A stretch of 64,000 nucleotides of DNA, from contig NZ_CP087714.1 in the NCBI RefSeq assembly GCF_039641995.1, positions 1,054,001-1,118,000 on the forward strand. Direction: 5' to 3'. The notes beneath the pieces are model-generated. The model did no database searches, was not told the origin of the DNA, and worked only from the letters and a program-made list of their open reading frames with translations. The stretch comes from Geoglobus acetivorans. GTDB lineage: Archaea; Halobacteriota; Archaeoglobi; Archaeoglobales; Archaeoglobaceae. Below, in pieces: positions 15,887 to 25,183 of this stretch. Position 1 is the first letter of the stretch. The number at the start of each line of letters is the position of its first letter. A program made the translations under genes and the position numbers.

Positions 15887-16543
15887 TTATGGCTCCACAC
15901 CCCTGTTCGTAATTTTGAAGAAACAGTAAACACCTTCTGGCATGGACCTGTGCTTTACGAGCCTGGCTATTCTTTCATCTCTGGTCTTTTCCAGCGAGAT
16001 TATGGTTTTTGAGAGGTGATCAATGCTCGGACCACCTATTGGTCTAATCTCCCCGCTGTTTATGTCTGTGAACATCTGATTCGTGAATACTACTGCCAGG
16101 TTGTGTTTTCTCGCCAGTCCCAGCAGAAATGTCAGCTGGGATGTGAGTTCCCTTTTAACTCTGATCTGCCGGCTCTCGTCTTCAAGCTCTGAACGGTACA
16201 GGGCCGTCAGTGAATCGATGATTATTAGCTTAATCTCCTGGTTCTTCAGCAGTCTTGCAAGCTCCTTTACGGCTGTGCTTTGCTGTCTGAAGTCAAAAAC
16301 CTCGTAGATGTAGATGTTTGACAGTACGGATTTATCCTCAAAAATCTGATCAATTCTCTCTGCTGAAAGCCCTTCTGTATCGATGTATGCAACGCTGAAC
16401 TCCTTTGCAGTGTTGTATGCGAGCATCAGGCAGAGCGACGTCTTACCTGTTCCGCTCTCGCCGTATATCTGGGTTATGGTTCCCGTCTCAACTCCTCCTC
16501 CTAGGATATCATCGATGCATTTACTTCCCGTTTTAAGCTTCAT
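15887..16543 (-). CDS. radB: DNA repair and recombination protein RadB
   Basis: A 218-residue RecA-core paralogue of RadA, lacking the N-terminal helix-hairpin-helix domain, as RadB does. Walker A: IYGESGTGKTSLCLMLAYN. Walker B: LIIIDSLTALYR. Also FTNQMF and GGPSIDHLSKTIISLEK. It assists homologous recombination/strand exchange regulation in archaea. Its start overlaps the end of larC by 11 bases, so the two genes are transcribed together although their functions appear unrelated. Confidence 0.93.
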   Translation of the reverse strand: MKLKTGSKCIDDILGGGVETGTITQIYGESGTGKTSLCLMLAYNTAKEFSVAYIDTEGLSAERIDQIFEDKSVLSNIYIYEVFDFRQQSTAVKELARLLKNQEIKLIIIDSLTALYRSELEDESRQIRVKRELTSQLTFLLGLARKHNLAVVFTNQMFTDINSGEIRPIGGPSIDHLSKTIISLEKTRDERIARLVKHRSMPEGVYCFFKITNRGVEP

Positions 16544-17681
16544 TGATTTTCTCCTCTACGATTTTTCTGACTTTAATAACCGGAATTCCCGTCTCCCGGG
16601 AAATCTGCTTGATGTCCTCAAATTCGGGCTTGGCTCTGTAATCGGAAACCTTAACTCTCACAATATGCTTCTTTCCGCCCACCTCAACTTCAATTTTTTT
16701 GAAGTGCCTGTTCGCTTTAATCCTGTGGTGGACGGGAATGATCCTCACCCCTATGCTGGTGGTCTCCCTCATAATCGTTTCTGCTACATCTTCTGCCCTG
16801 CTGTGGTCTGCAATAGCTTTCAGAATCCATGCGGGCCTGCTCTTCTTACCAGTTGCGGGTATCAGGGAGATATCATGGCAAATCTTTGAAAGAACCTCCA
16901 TGGCATTTGCTATGTCTTCCCCACTCATGTCGTCTATGTTGGTCTCCACGATTACTATGGAATCCGCCATATCTCCTTCTGCAAGTATCAATCTCAGAAT
17001 ATTCGGTTTTTCCAGTTCCCTCGTCCCAGCACCGTAATTTATGCCCTCTACGCAGAAGGGCAGGTTTGGAGCTCCCTCCGAGAAATGAGACAGTATTGCC
17101 GCGCCTGTGGGGGTCAAAAGTTCTCCTTCGCCTTCCATCAGCACTCTCAGTTTGCTGTTCTTAACGATTTCAAGAGTTGCAGGTGCCGGAACAGGAAGAA
17201 TGCCATGATGAGTTTCGACAAAACCTCTGCCCGCGTAAACCGGAGTCGTAAAAATCCTGTATCCTTTGTTTTTCAACCTCGTAATGCCCATTACGGCACA
17301 TACAACGTCGAATATGGCATCATCACTCCCGACTTCGTGGAAAATGGCGTTTCTGTAATCTGTTCCATGTATCTTTCCTTCGGCCTTTGCAATACGCTCA
17401 AAAATCTGCAAACTTTCTTTTTTCACGACTTCTTCGATATCTGCCCCTGCAATAAGCTCAACGACCTCTGAATACCTTCTGCTTTTCCCCTGTTCCTCCA
17501 CTTCGACAAGATTGGCCTTTATTCCGTTTCTCTTAACCTCTTTCAGTCTGAGCTCAATGTTCAGACCCATTGAGTTTATCACATCCAGCAGATCATCCTG
17601 ACCAAGCGTAACGTTCAGGAGTGAGCCAGTAATCATGTTGCCGCTCGCCCCAGAGAAGCAGTCGAATATGGCCATCTTCAT
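16533..17681 (-). CDS. larC: LarC-type nickel-pincer cofactor biosynthesis protein (DUF111)
   Basis: A 382-residue protein of the LarC family, which inserts nickel (CTP-dependent) into the pyridinium bisthiocarboxylate mononucleotide cofactor of lactate racemase-like enzymes. Family segments: IFDCFSGASGNMITGSLL, IFHEVGSDDAIFDVVCA, RGFVETHHGILPVPAPATLE, GEGELLTPTGAAIL and VETNIDDMSGEDIANAM. It is one continuous ORF, whereas some bacteria split larC into C1/C2. The sulfur-transfer partner larE is encoded at 30.1 kb; LarA and LarB are not in the window. Confidence 0.92.
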   Translation of the reverse strand: MKMAIFDCFSGASGNMITGSLLNVTLGQDDLLDVINSMGLNIELRLKEVKRNGIKANLVEVEEQGKSRRYSEVVELIAGADIEEVVKKESLQIFERIAKAEGKIHGTDYRNAIFHEVGSDDAIFDVVCAVMGITRLKNKGYRIFTTPVYAGRGFVETHHGILPVPAPATLEIVKNSKLRVLMEGEGELLTPTGAAILSHFSEGAPNLPFCVEGINYGAGTRELEKPNILRLILAEGDMADSIVIVETNIDDMSGEDIANAMEVLSKICHDISLIPATGKKSRPAWILKAIADHSRAEDVAETIMRETTSIGVRIIPVHHRIKANRHFKKIEVEVGGKKHIVRVKVSDYRAKPEFEDIKQISRETGIPVIKVRKIVEEKINEA

Positions 17682-17727
17682 CCTATCACCACAACACTTT
17701 TTACTCAGTTTCCTTTAAATTGTTACC

Positions 17728-20139
17728 ATGGAAGAGATCGCACTTAAGGTTAATCAGGCTTACCCAAGTGATTCAGGGAGGGGTATAGCCAGACTTGATC
17801 CCGAAACAATGTTCAGGCTCAATATCTCACCAGGGGATATAATTGAAATAGAAGGCCGGAAAAAGACGGTCGCGAAGGTCTGGAGGGCTCCGAAAAGAGA
17901 CTGGGGGAAGGGAATAATAAGGATTGATAGATTTATCCGGGAAAATGCTGGCGTTGGTATTGGTGATACTGTCAAGGTCAGGAAAGCAGACTACAGCATT
18001 GCAAAGCAAATTATCCTCGCTCCGCTGAAGAAAATAGATTACCGGCTCTTTGGTGCAGATCCGGAAAGCTATCTGAAGCACCAGTTTCTCAAGAGACCTG
18101 TCGTTGAGGGAGACATCATCCCCCTTGTTGGTGCAACAGTGACGTTTGGGAGGCAGCCTCAGCAGCCGGTTCTGCTTGCGGTCGTCAAAACCGATCCGAA
18201 AACTGCGGTTATTATTGATGAAACCACGAAAATAGTTTTGAGAGACAAGCCCGTGAGAGGTTTTGAAAGATTTGGCAAGGCAGGAGTTACTTACGAGGAC
18301 ATAGGTGGCCTTAAGAAAGAGCTGCAGAAGGTCAGGGAGGTCATAGAACTGCCTCTAAAGTATCCAGAGCTGTTCCAGAAGCTTGGAATCGATCCACCAA
18401 AGGGCGTGCTGCTTTACGGTCCACCCGGCACCGGAAAAACGCTCATTGCAAAGGCCGTGGCGAATGAAATCGGGGCAAGCTTCTTCACCATTAATGGTCC
18501 CGAAATCATGAGCAAGTTCTATGGTGAGAGTGAACAGAGGCTCAGAGAGATTTTTGAGGAAGCTAAGGAGAACTCTCCAAGCATAATTTTCATAGATGAA
18601 ATTGATGCAATAGCCCCCAGAAGGGATGAAGTTACTGGAGAAGTTGAGAGAAGGGTTGTCGCCCAGCTCCTCACTTTAATGGATGGTCTTGAGGAGAGGG
18701 GGCAGGTAATAGTCATCGGTGCAACCAATAGAATTGAGGCAGTTGATCCTGCTCTCAGAAGGCCCGGAAGGTTTGACAGAGAAATCGAAATAGGTGTACC
18801 TGACAGGGAAGGCAGGTATGAAATTCTGCAGATACATACGAGAAACATGCCTCTCGAGCCCGATTACTCTCTTGAGTTCGTTGTCCCATCTCTCGAGAGC
18901 CTTAGAGAGATGCTCAGGGAGAACGGGGATGTGAGACATGCTGACATCGAGTTCATAATTGAAGAGGTAAAGGACCTTGAGAAAAGGGATGAAATAAGGT
19001 CTGCGATAGAAAGCATACTGCCTGGAGATCTCAGAGAGGAGCTGGAAAGGGAGATAGTAAAGACGATGCTCCGGTATCTTGCCGACCAGACCCACGGTTT
19101 TGTTGGTGCAGACATAGAGGCTTTATGTAAGGAAGCAGCAATGAAGGCTCTGAGGAGGATAATTCCCCACATAGATTTAAACGAAGACACCATACCTCCA
19201 GAGCTTCTTGAAAACCTGAGAGTTACAATAGATGATTTCAGGGAATCTCTGAAGGAAATTGAACCTTCCGCGATGAGGGAGGTTTTTGTTGAGATACCCA
19301 AGATAACTTGGGGCGATGTTGGTGGGCTGGACGATGTAAAAAGGGAAATCATTGAGGCTGTGGAGTGGCCGCTGAAGTATCCTGAGAAATTCAAGAAATT
19401 CGGTATCAAACCGCCAAAGGGCGTGCTGCTTTACGGTCCACCCGGCACCGGAAAAACGCTCATTGCAAAGGCCGTGGCGAATGAAAGCCAGGCCAATTTC
19501 ATCAGCGTCAAGGGCAGCGAACTGCTCTCAAAGTGGCTCGGTGAGAGCGAGAAAGCCGTGAGAAAAATCTTCAGAAAAGCCAAGCAGGTTGCCCCGTGTA
19601 TAGTGTTCTTTGACGAAATAGATGCCATAGCTCAGATGAGAGGGTTCGATGAGGGTAGTAGGGCTGTGGAAAGAGTTGTCAATCAGATTTTGACCGAGAT
19701 GGACGGCCTTGAGGACCTTGATGGTGTTGTTGTAATTGGAGCAACAAACCGTCCTGACATTCTCGATCCTGCTCTGCTCAGGCCCGGAAGGTTTGACAGG
19801 CTGGTTTACGTGAAACCTCCTGACAAAACGAGCAGGCTTGCCATATTCAGGATCCATACTAAGGGTATGCCTCTTGCGAATGATGTTGACCTCGAGGAGC
19901 TTGCTGAGGTTACGGAGGGTTATGCCGGAGCAGACATAGAGGCTGTGTGCAGGGAAGCGGTTATGCTCGCTCTGAGAGAGAACATAAACGTGGAAAGAAT
20001 AGAGATGAGGCACTTCCTTGAGGCCATAAGAAAGGTGAAGCCCAGCATAACGGATAGCATGCTGAGCTTCTACGAAAGGTTTGAGGAGAAGGCAAAGGAG
20101 GTTAAGAGAACACAGAAGGCCATGCTGGGTTATGGTTAG
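17728..20139 (+). CDS. CDC48/VCP AAA+ ATPase
   Basis: An 803-residue unfoldase. Residues 1-185 are the CDC48 N-domain (double-psi barrel plus four-stranded part). The D1 AAA module has [33 protein letters not shown] and the arginine finger region [13 protein letters not shown]. The D2 module has the same Walker [14 protein letters not shown] and [12 protein letters not shown]. The C-terminus is short. It extracts and unfolds proteins, often for the proteasome. It shows a long, nearly identical nucleotide stretch between D1 and D2 Walker A regions (about 18401-18465 and 19419-19483). Downstream are a PRC-barrel gene and DUF1614. Confidence 0.96.
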   Translation: MEEIALKVNQAYPSDSGRGIARLDPETMFRLNISPGDIIEIEGRKKTVAKVWRAPKRDWGKGIIRIDRFIRENAGVGIGDTVKVRKADYSIAKQIILAPLKKIDYRLFGADPESYLKHQFLKRPVVEGDIIPLVGATVTFGRQPQQPVLLAVVKTDPKTAVIIDETTKIVLRDKPVRGFERFGKAGVTYEDIGGLKKELQKVREVIELPLKYPELFQKLGIDPPKGVLLYGPPGTGKTLIAKAVANEIGASFFTINGPEIMSKFYGESEQRLREIFEEAKENSPSIIFIDEIDAIAPRRDEVTGEVERRVVAQLLTLMDGLEERGQVIVIGATNRIEAVDPALRRPGRFDREIEIGVPDREGRYEILQIHTRNMPLEPDYSLEFVVPSLESLREMLRENGDVRHADIEFIIEEVKDLEKRDEIRSAIESILPGDLREELEREIVKTMLRYLADQTHGFVGADIEALCKEAAMKALRRIIPHIDLNEDTIPPELLENLRVTIDDFRESLKEIEPSAMREVFVEIPKITWGDVGGLDDVKREIIEAVEWPLKYPEKFKKFGIKPPKGVLLYGPPGTGKTLIAKAVANESQANFISVKGSELLSKWLGESEKAVRKIFRKAKQVAPCIVFFDEIDAIAQMRGFDEGSRAVERVVNQILTEMDGLEDLDGVVVIGATNRPDILDPALLRPGRFDRLVYVKPPDKTSRLAIFRIHTKGMPLANDVDLEELAEVTEGYAGADIEAVCREAVMLALRENINVERIEMRHFLEAIRKVKPSITDSMLSFYERFEEKAKEVKRTQKAMLGYG

Positions 20140-20146
20140 CGAAACA

Positions 20147-20160
20147 TTTATACCTTTTTT
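20147..20160 (+). promoter_or_regulatory. T-run ending cdc48 and TATA-like element of the PRC gene
   Basis: TTTATAC (20147-20153) followed by six T lies between the cdc48 stop (20139) and the next start (20187). The T-run can end the cdc48 transcript. The TATA-like bases lie 34-40 bases before the ATG, leaving a short leader that contains the GGTGGTGA ribosome site at 20178-20185. Confidence 0.35.
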
Positions 20161-20186
20161 CATTTCAATTTTAAAAGGTGGTGATA

Positions 20187-20420
20187 ATGGTTTTTGCAAG
20201 AGAAATGCTCAACAAGGTGGTTTTGCTGAGCGATGGGACCGTTGTTGGTGTCGTGCACACTCTAACCTTTGACTTCAAAACAGGGAGTCTCGTCAATGTT
20301 GTGGTGAGGCCTAAAAATGAGGTCGAAGGATTGAAAAAGGAAGATGGTTACTACATCATTCCGTTTGAAAGTGTTAGATCTGTAAGCGATTATGTGGTAG
20401 TGGACAGGAAGAGAGTTTGA
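20187..20420 (+). CDS. PRC-barrel domain protein
   Basis: A 77-residue single-domain protein with the beta-barrel pattern LNKVVLLSDGTVVGVVHTLT, DFKTGSLVNVVVRPK and IIPFESVRSVSDYVVVDR. Archaeal stand-alone PRC barrels include CdpB-type proteins that link division machinery, and others of unknown role. ATG 20187 is chosen over GTG/ATG 20178 because GGTGGTGA sits just upstream. It overlaps the next gene (TGATG), giving coupling. Confidence 0.85.
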   Translation: MVFAREMLNKVVLLSDGTVVGVVHTLTFDFKTGSLVNVVVRPKNEVEGLKKEDGYYIIPFESVRSVSDYVVVDRKRV

Positions 20421-21106
20421 TGAGGGAGTATCTCTTTCCACCCCTGATTTTACCACTATTTATTGTAATTATCCTGCTGCCATTTTTTGCAATCCTCTTT
20501 GCCTTCGGTGCAACCTCAGCACTTTCAATAGTTCTCGGAATGTCTGTTAATGAGGCAATGATAATATTTACCATGATCGTGATTGGGTCCCTCATAAATA
20601 TCCCTGTGTATGAAAAGGCGGGCAGGATCGTTGAAAGGAGGTTCAGCTTTTTCGGGCTTATTTACTCTGTAAGGAGAAGAGAAAAAATAGTCGTGGCGGT
20701 AAATGTAGGCGGATGTCTCATTCCCTCGTTCATATCTCTTAAACTCCTCTCGGAGGTTGACCTCTCCGCATTCCTTCTGGCGTTTTTCATAACTTCTGCC
20801 GTGACTTATATGGCTGCAAAACCTGTTCCCGGCGTGGGGATAACAGTTCCAATGCTCATACCTCCACTAACTTCGGCTCTGGCGTCATATCTTTCGGTCC
20901 TCCTCTTTTCTCTTCCTCTGATGGATGTTCCAAGGCTGGCCTTTGCAAGTGGAGTTCTTGGCTCACTTTTCGGAGCGGACGTGTTCCATTTGAAAGATCT
21001 TGAGAAAATAGGTTCCGGAGTTGTGAGTATAGGCGGAGCCGGTACATTCGATGGAATTTTTCTGACGGGCCTGTTCTCTGTTCTGTTTGCAGTTTGGCTC
21101 ATGTGA
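20420..21106 (+). CDS. DUF1614 integral membrane protein
   Basis: A 228-residue hydrophobic protein with about six to seven membrane helices. DUF1614 features include PVYEKAGRIVERRFSFFG, VAVNVGGCLIPSFISLKLL, YMAAKPVPGVGITVPMLIPP, and the C-terminal GADVFHLKDLEKIGSGVVSI followed by GGAGTFDGIFLTG. No function has been shown for the family, to my knowledge. It starts in the stop codon of the PRC-barrel gene, so the pair is translated together. Confidence 0.8.
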   Translation: MREYLFPPLILPLFIVIILLPFFAILFAFGATSALSIVLGMSVNEAMIIFTMIVIGSLINIPVYEKAGRIVERRFSFFGLIYSVRRREKIVVAVNVGGCLIPSFISLKLLSEVDLSAFLLAFFITSAVTYMAAKPVPGVGITVPMLIPPLTSALASYLSVLLFSLPLMDVPRLAFASGVLGSLFGADVFHLKDLEKIGSGVVSIGGAGTFDGIFLTGLFSVLFAVWLM

Positions 21107-21108
21107 TT

Positions 21109-21945
21109 TTATGGTTTCAGAATTTCTATATCCAAAACGTATCTGTTGACTCGAGGAGCAAAGTTTCCGCACTCTCTCCAGAACAAAATCCGGGCGTTGT
21201 ATCCCATGTACTCAATTTTTCTGACAATCTCTTCCTTCTTGTTATCAATTTCTTCTTCCCCGCTGAACGTGTAAAAGTGGAGTGTGCCACCACTTCTGAT
21301 TTTTTTGAGTGCGATGTCGAGAAAATCTCCGGCATTGTACGGGGCAGGCATTAGAATTCTGTCGAATGTACCGTCAAGCTCCGGTACAACTTCTCTCACG
21401 TCTCCTTCTACGACCTTTACGACATTTTCGACTTTATTGGTTTTCACATTCTCTCTGAAATACCTGGCTGCTTCTGGATTAAGCTCAACGCCGATAACCT
21501 CTGAAGGGTGTGCGAGTTTTGCGATGACTATTGCGTATGGCCCGACACCTGCAAACATCACGAGAACACGCTCTCCGTCTTTCACAAGTCTTGCGACCCT
21601 CTCCCTCTCTCCGGAAAGCTTTACTGTATAGTATGCTTTTGTCGGGTCAACTCTGAATCTGCAACCGTGCTCTTTTGCCACCGTTTCGGTCTCTCCGCCG
21701 TAAATGATCTCGTATCTCGCAACCCTGAATTCGCCACTGACCTCTCCGGTCTTTCGGAGGATGGTTCTGACGTGCTTGTGCTTCAATCTGACCCACTCCA
21801 CGATATCGTCTTTCAGATACATCAGCTGTTCCGGCAGATCGATTATCATCACATCTCCGATAATTTCAAAGCCCCGTCTCAGCAGAGCTATGTCTGAATC
21901 TCTTGCTTTGCCCTTCAGATAGTCCTTCAGTGTCATTCTCTCCAT
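21109..21945 (-). CDS. Trm5/Taw2-family tRNA methyltransferase
   Basis: A 278-residue class I methyltransferase of the Trm5/TYW2 superfamily, acting on or near G37 of tRNA. The N-terminal part carries the D2-like segment IDLPEQLMYLKDDIVEWVRL and VLRKTGEVSGEFR-type sequence. The C-terminal part carries the SAM site MFAGVGPYAIVIAKL, GVELNPEAARYFRENV and EGDVREVV. Where Trm5 normally has an NxPP/NLP catalytic motif, this sequence has MPAPYNAG. It may therefore be a Taw2-type aminocarboxypropyl transferase or a Trm5 variant. Its stop abuts the DUF1614 gene. Confidence 0.8.
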   Translation of the reverse strand: MERMTLKDYLKGKARDSDIALLRRGFEIIGDVMIIDLPEQLMYLKDDIVEWVRLKHKHVRTILRKTGEVSGEFRVARYEIIYGGETETVAKEHGCRFRVDPTKAYYTVKLSGERERVARLVKDGERVLVMFAGVGPYAIVIAKLAHPSEVIGVELNPEAARYFRENVKTNKVENVVKVVEGDVREVVPELDGTFDRILMPAPYNAGDFLDIALKKIRSGGTLHFYTFSGEEEIDNKKEEIVRKIEYMGYNARILFWRECGNFAPRVNRYVLDIEILKP

Positions 21946-22043
21946 TCAGGACTACCTTTGAGGTTCTGTTAATTACACTTTTCGCATTCCATCCATCTGT
22001 CAAAACCGGTAAAGCTTAATTATTGCCATCTCTGAATGAGAAC

Positions 22044-22793
22044 ATGGTCAAGCTTGCCGTGTCTGGAAAAGGCGGTGTTGGAAAAACCACTCTCACAGCT
22101 GTTCTGGCCCATCTCTTTGCGAGAGACGGCTACAATGTTATCGCGATTGATGCTGATTCTGATATGAATCTGCCATCTGCTCTCGGCGTGAAGGATGTGA
22201 AACCTCTCTCCGGGCTTAAGGATGTCATTGAACAGCGGGTTAAAGGTCCTCTCGGAACTTACAAGGTAAACCCCAAGGTTGATGACGTTTTTGAGGCATA
22301 TTCTGTGAGAAATGAGGATGGTGTAAGGGTTGCAGTTCTTGGAACGATTGAGAAGGGCGGTGATGGATGTTTCTGCCCGGAAAACGCTTTTTTGAGGGCA
22401 ATACTGAGGCATGCGATCTTCAGGGAGAATGATGTTCTGCTCATCGACATGGAGGCTGGAATAGAGCATCTGGGGAGGGGAACGGCTAAGGGGGTTGATC
22501 TGCTAATTGCAGTTGTTGAGCCCGGGGTTAGGAGCTTTGAGACTCTTTCAAGAATAGAAAAGCTCGCCGAGGATATAGGGATAGACAGAGTCGGAGTGGT
22601 GGTGAACAAGTATATTGAGACTGAAAGGTCAAGGGAGCTTGTTGAAAATCTGGACAAGCCATTGCTAGGAGTAATCCCGTACAGCCAGGCATTTATAGAG
22701 GCAGATCTTGAAAATCTGCCCCCATACCGGGTTGTTGATCTTGAACCGTTCATTGAGATAAAGAACAACATACTGCGGATGGTGGACAGATGA
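22044..22793 (+). CDS. CooC/MinD-type P-loop ATPase
   Basis: A SIMIBI-class ATPase of about 250 residues with deviant Walker A SGKGGVGKTTLTAVLAHL, IDADSDMNLPSALG (A'/switch I), CFCPENAFLRA, LLIDMEAGIEHLGRGTAK and VVVNKYIETERS. This matches CooC-like accessory ATPases that help load nickel or assemble carbon monoxide dehydrogenase/acetyl-CoA synthase. The Cys pair C-x-C in GDGCFCPE fits the CooC metal-binding position. Start ATG 22044. It overlaps the DUF166 gene by four bases. Confidence 0.85.
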   Translation: MVKLAVSGKGGVGKTTLTAVLAHLFARDGYNVIAIDADSDMNLPSALGVKDVKPLSGLKDVIEQRVKGPLGTYKVNPKVDDVFEAYSVRNEDGVRVAVLGTIEKGGDGCFCPENAFLRAILRHAIFRENDVLLIDMEAGIEHLGRGTAKGVDLLIAVVEPGVRSFETLSRIEKLAEDIGIDRVGVVVNKYIETERSRELVENLDKPLLGVIPYSQAFIEADLENLPPYRVVDLEPFIEIKNNILRMVDR

Positions 22794-23452
22794 GGGTAGC
22801 AATCCTTCTCAGGAAGAAATATGGAAAAAGAGCGGTGGAGCAAATCTCGAAGAAATTTGACGTGGTAACCTTCAGGCTTCCCGACGAACTGCCGGAGCTG
22901 ATTGATGAGCCTGAGGAGATAGAGCTGCCGGACGAGATTTTTGAGAGCGACATCATTCTGAGCTATGCCCTTCATCCTGATGTAAGCTACGAGCTGATAA
23001 GGAGGGCGGAGGGAAAAAACGTGAAGGCAGTAATTCTGCCCGGTGGTCCAAAAAGCGGTTCAAGAACTCAGCTTAAGGAACTCGGAGAAAAACACGGTGT
23101 GAAGGTGATATGGGAGGATGTGTGTTGTGCAGCACCTTTCATTGATGAAGAGGGCATCGCAGAATTTTTTGCAGAATTCGGCCTTCCAGAATTTGAAGTT
23201 GACGTCGAGGATGGAAAGGTCAAAGACGTCAGGGTAAAGAGATCTGCAATCTGTGGTTCAAGCTATTTTGTAGCCGAGAAAATCAGAGGGCTGGACATTG
23301 AGGAAGCTCCGGCAAAGGCTGGTTACTTTACTCAGATCTATCCGTGCTTCGCTTCAAGGGGTATTGATGGAAAAATTCACCGCGCTGCACACATCCACAA
23401 GAGACAGGTGGAAAGGGCAATTGAAAGGGCTAAAGAAAAATGTCAAGAATAA
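22790..23452 (+). CDS. DUF166 family protein
   Basis: A 220-residue protein of the archaeal DUF166 family (older annotations call it thymidylate synthase-like, without proof). It shows SYALHPDVSYELIRRAE, VILPGGPKSGSRTQLKEL, WEDVCCAAPF, KRSAICGSSYFVAEKI and YPCFASRGIDGKIHRAAH. Several conserved cysteines suggest metal or Fe-S binding. It is translationally coupled to the CooC-like ATPase, which points to a shared role in metalloenzyme maturation (inference). Its 3' end overlaps the convergent UbiA gene by 23 bases. Confidence 0.75.
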   Translation: MRVAILLRKKYGKRAVEQISKKFDVVTFRLPDELPELIDEPEEIELPDEIFESDIILSYALHPDVSYELIRRAEGKNVKAVILPGGPKSGSRTQLKELGEKHGVKVIWEDVCCAAPFIDEEGIAEFFAEFGLPEFEVDVEDGKVKDVRVKRSAICGSSYFVAEKIRGLDIEEAPAKAGYFTQIYPCFASRGIDGKIHRAAHIHKRQVERAIERAKEKCQE

Positions 23453-24302
23453 TTGAAATCAGCAGGACTGAGCTTAAAAGGGCGTTCAGATAGAAAAACG
23501 AAATCTGAATTGCTTTTTCATCCTTCCAGAGCCAGACTATGCCGTGTTCAATTATAAGCAGTGCTGCAATGGCGATCAAACCGGCTTTTGCAAAACTCCC
23601 GGGGGTATAGATTTCGATGACTGCATAGCTTAAAAGTGTAAAAAATATGACGTGGTTCAGGGCGGAAACAATTTTCCCAGCCCTTATGCCAAACTTGGCC
23701 GGAATGCTGTGCAGACCATGCTTTAGGTCAAAGTCATAATCCTGAAGGGCGTATATGATATCGAAGCCTGCAACCCAGAAAATCACAGCCATACCGATTA
23801 AAAAGGGCAGAAAATCCTTCCCGAGAAAATCGAAAGAATTGGTTACGGCGATCCAGCCACCCATGGGGGCGTAGGCAAGGTTCAATCCCAGGATGTAATG
23901 CGAGATAGCCGAGTATCTTTTTAGATATGGGTAAAGATAGGCTGTGAAGACGGGAATGGGAGACAGAAGGAAGGTAAGCTCGTTGATCATGTAAGCTGAA
24001 AGGAAGTAAACGATCAGACTCACGAGAGTTATTGTGTATGCTTCCCTCAAGCTCATCAGACCTGCGGGCAGATGCCTGCTGGCGGTTCTCGGGTTAAGTG
24101 CATCGATTTCCCGGTCTATTATCCTGTTCAGGGTCATGGCAGCAGTTCTCATGCTGGTGAATGCTGTGGCTATTAATGCGAATGTTCGGAGGCCAATCAT
24201 TCCACCCTCTGCCAGAAACGCTCCAAGATACGCAAACGGTAAGGCAAATAGAGTGTGCTCTATTTTGATGAAATCCATGATGAGCCTAAGTTTTTTAACC
24301 AT
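23430..24302 (-). CDS. UbiA-family prenyltransferase, MqnP-like
   Basis: A 290-residue integral membrane enzyme with about eight to nine helices. The first Asp-rich motif is NRIIDREIDALNPRTASRHL (NDxxDxxxD type) and the second is FDIIYALQDYDFDLKHGLHS. The sequence is closest to UbiA/MqnP proteins that prenylate an aromatic acid for menaquinone; other archaeal UbiA enzymes make lipid or haem precursors, so substrate is inferred. The start is set at ATG 24302 since earlier codons give non-membrane sequence that overlaps the divergent citG-like gene. Menaquinone would serve the NrfD/cytochrome complex at 42-46 kb. Confidence 0.82.
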   Translation of the reverse strand: MVKKLRLIMDFIKIEHTLFALPFAYLGAFLAEGGMIGLRTFALIATAFTSMRTAAMTLNRIIDREIDALNPRTASRHLPAGLMSLREAYTITLVSLIVYFLSAYMINELTFLLSPIPVFTAYLYPYLKRYSAISHYILGLNLAYAPMGGWIAVTNSFDFLGKDFLPFLIGMAVIFWVAGFDIIYALQDYDFDLKHGLHSIPAKFGIRAGKIVSALNHVIFFTLLSYAVIEIYTPGSFAKAGLIAIAALLIIEHGIVWLWKDEKAIQISFFYLNALLSSVLLISIILDIFL

Positions 24303-24340
24303 GCTTTCAAAATTGATTGACGATTTAAAAAGGTGATAGG

Positions 24341-25183
24341 ATGGATGAGGAAAGCATCTCATCAAAGGCAGTGCTTTCGATGCTGCTTGAGGTGTCTGCC
24401 AATCCCAAGCCAGGGAATGTGGACAGACTTCACAACTTCGACGATCTGAGATACGAACATTTCCTTGTTTCAGCAGCCTCGGCTTTCCCTGTTTTTCTCA
24501 GAATTGCTAAAAACATAGTTTCAATTGGTAGAGGTGTTTACGATCTTGTTGCTACGACGAGAGAGGGGCATGAGGCCGGAAACGTCCACTTCGGAGCTTT
24601 CCTTCTTTTAACACCGCTTGTTTATTCGGAAGGAGATGTGGACAAGGCTTTCAGGGCTGTTAAAGCCTCCACATACGAGGACTCTTTATGGGTGAAAAAA
24701 GCGTTTGACATGTCCGAGGCAAGGGTTATGAATGCCGAAAAACTCGATCTGATGGACGATGTTGAGGTAGAAATTGTTCGGAAAAGGCTGAATCTTTACG
24801 ACTGGATGAAACTTGCCCCTGAGGAGAATTTCATTGCTAAGGAATACGTGTCAGGGTTTGAGCTCTGCAACAGTGGAAAAGAAATGCTGTTTTCATACTA
24901 TTCGGAAACAGGCGATGTGAACCGGGCGATAGTTCTTACCTACATGTCTTTCCTGGCAGAGTTACCCGACCCTCTGATTGTTGCCAAAAAAGGGATGGAT
25001 GTGGCATGCAGAGTTAAAGCTCTTGCTGAGGATGCATTGAATGTTTACAAAGAGACGGAAAACTTTGCAGTGTTTGACGAACTTGATGGGCTTCTAATCT
25101 CGGAAGGGATTAATCCGGGAAGTGTGGCTGATCTGACAATAGCATCCATTTTTCTCGCTCTTGTGGAGGGGTGGAGATTTTGA
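24341..25183 (+). CDS. CitG/MdcB-family triphosphoribosyl-dephospho-CoA synthase-like protein
   Basis: A 280-residue all-helical protein with the CitG pattern: LLEVSANPKPGNVDRLHNFDD, REGHEAGNVHFGAFLLLTPL, KKGMDVACRV and the C-terminal GINPGSVADLTIASIFLAL (NPG-x-VADL motif). Bacterial CitG makes the citrate lyase prosthetic-group precursor, but no citrate lyase is seen here. In archaea and methylotrophs this family and DUF447 recur with C1-cofactor (methanopterin/methanofuran) genes, so such a role is plausible but unproven. It overlaps DUF447 by four bases. Confidence 0.8.
   Translation: MDEESISSKAVLSMLLEVSANPKPGNVDRLHNFDDLRYEHFLVSAASAFPVFLRIAKNIVSIGRGVYDLVATTREGHEAGNVHFGAFLLLTPLVYSEGDVDKAFRAVKASTYEDSLWVKKAFDMSEARVMNAEKLDLMDDVEVEIVRKRLNLYDWMKLAPEENFIAKEYVSGFELCNSGKEMLFSYYSETGDVNRAIVLTYMSFLAELPDPLIVAKKGMDVACRVKALAEDALNVYKETENFAVFDELDGLLISEGINPGSVADLTIASIFLALVEGWRF

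Noticed and set aside
18864-19409. 181-codon minus-strand frame inside cdc48
   Set aside because: Antisense to an intact, well-conserved AAA+ gene, Ser/Leu-rich composition typical of a shadow frame.
24341-25183. Citrate lyase activation role for the CitG-like protein
   Set aside because: No citrate lyase subunits or holo-ACP transferase in the window; only the fold family is supported.
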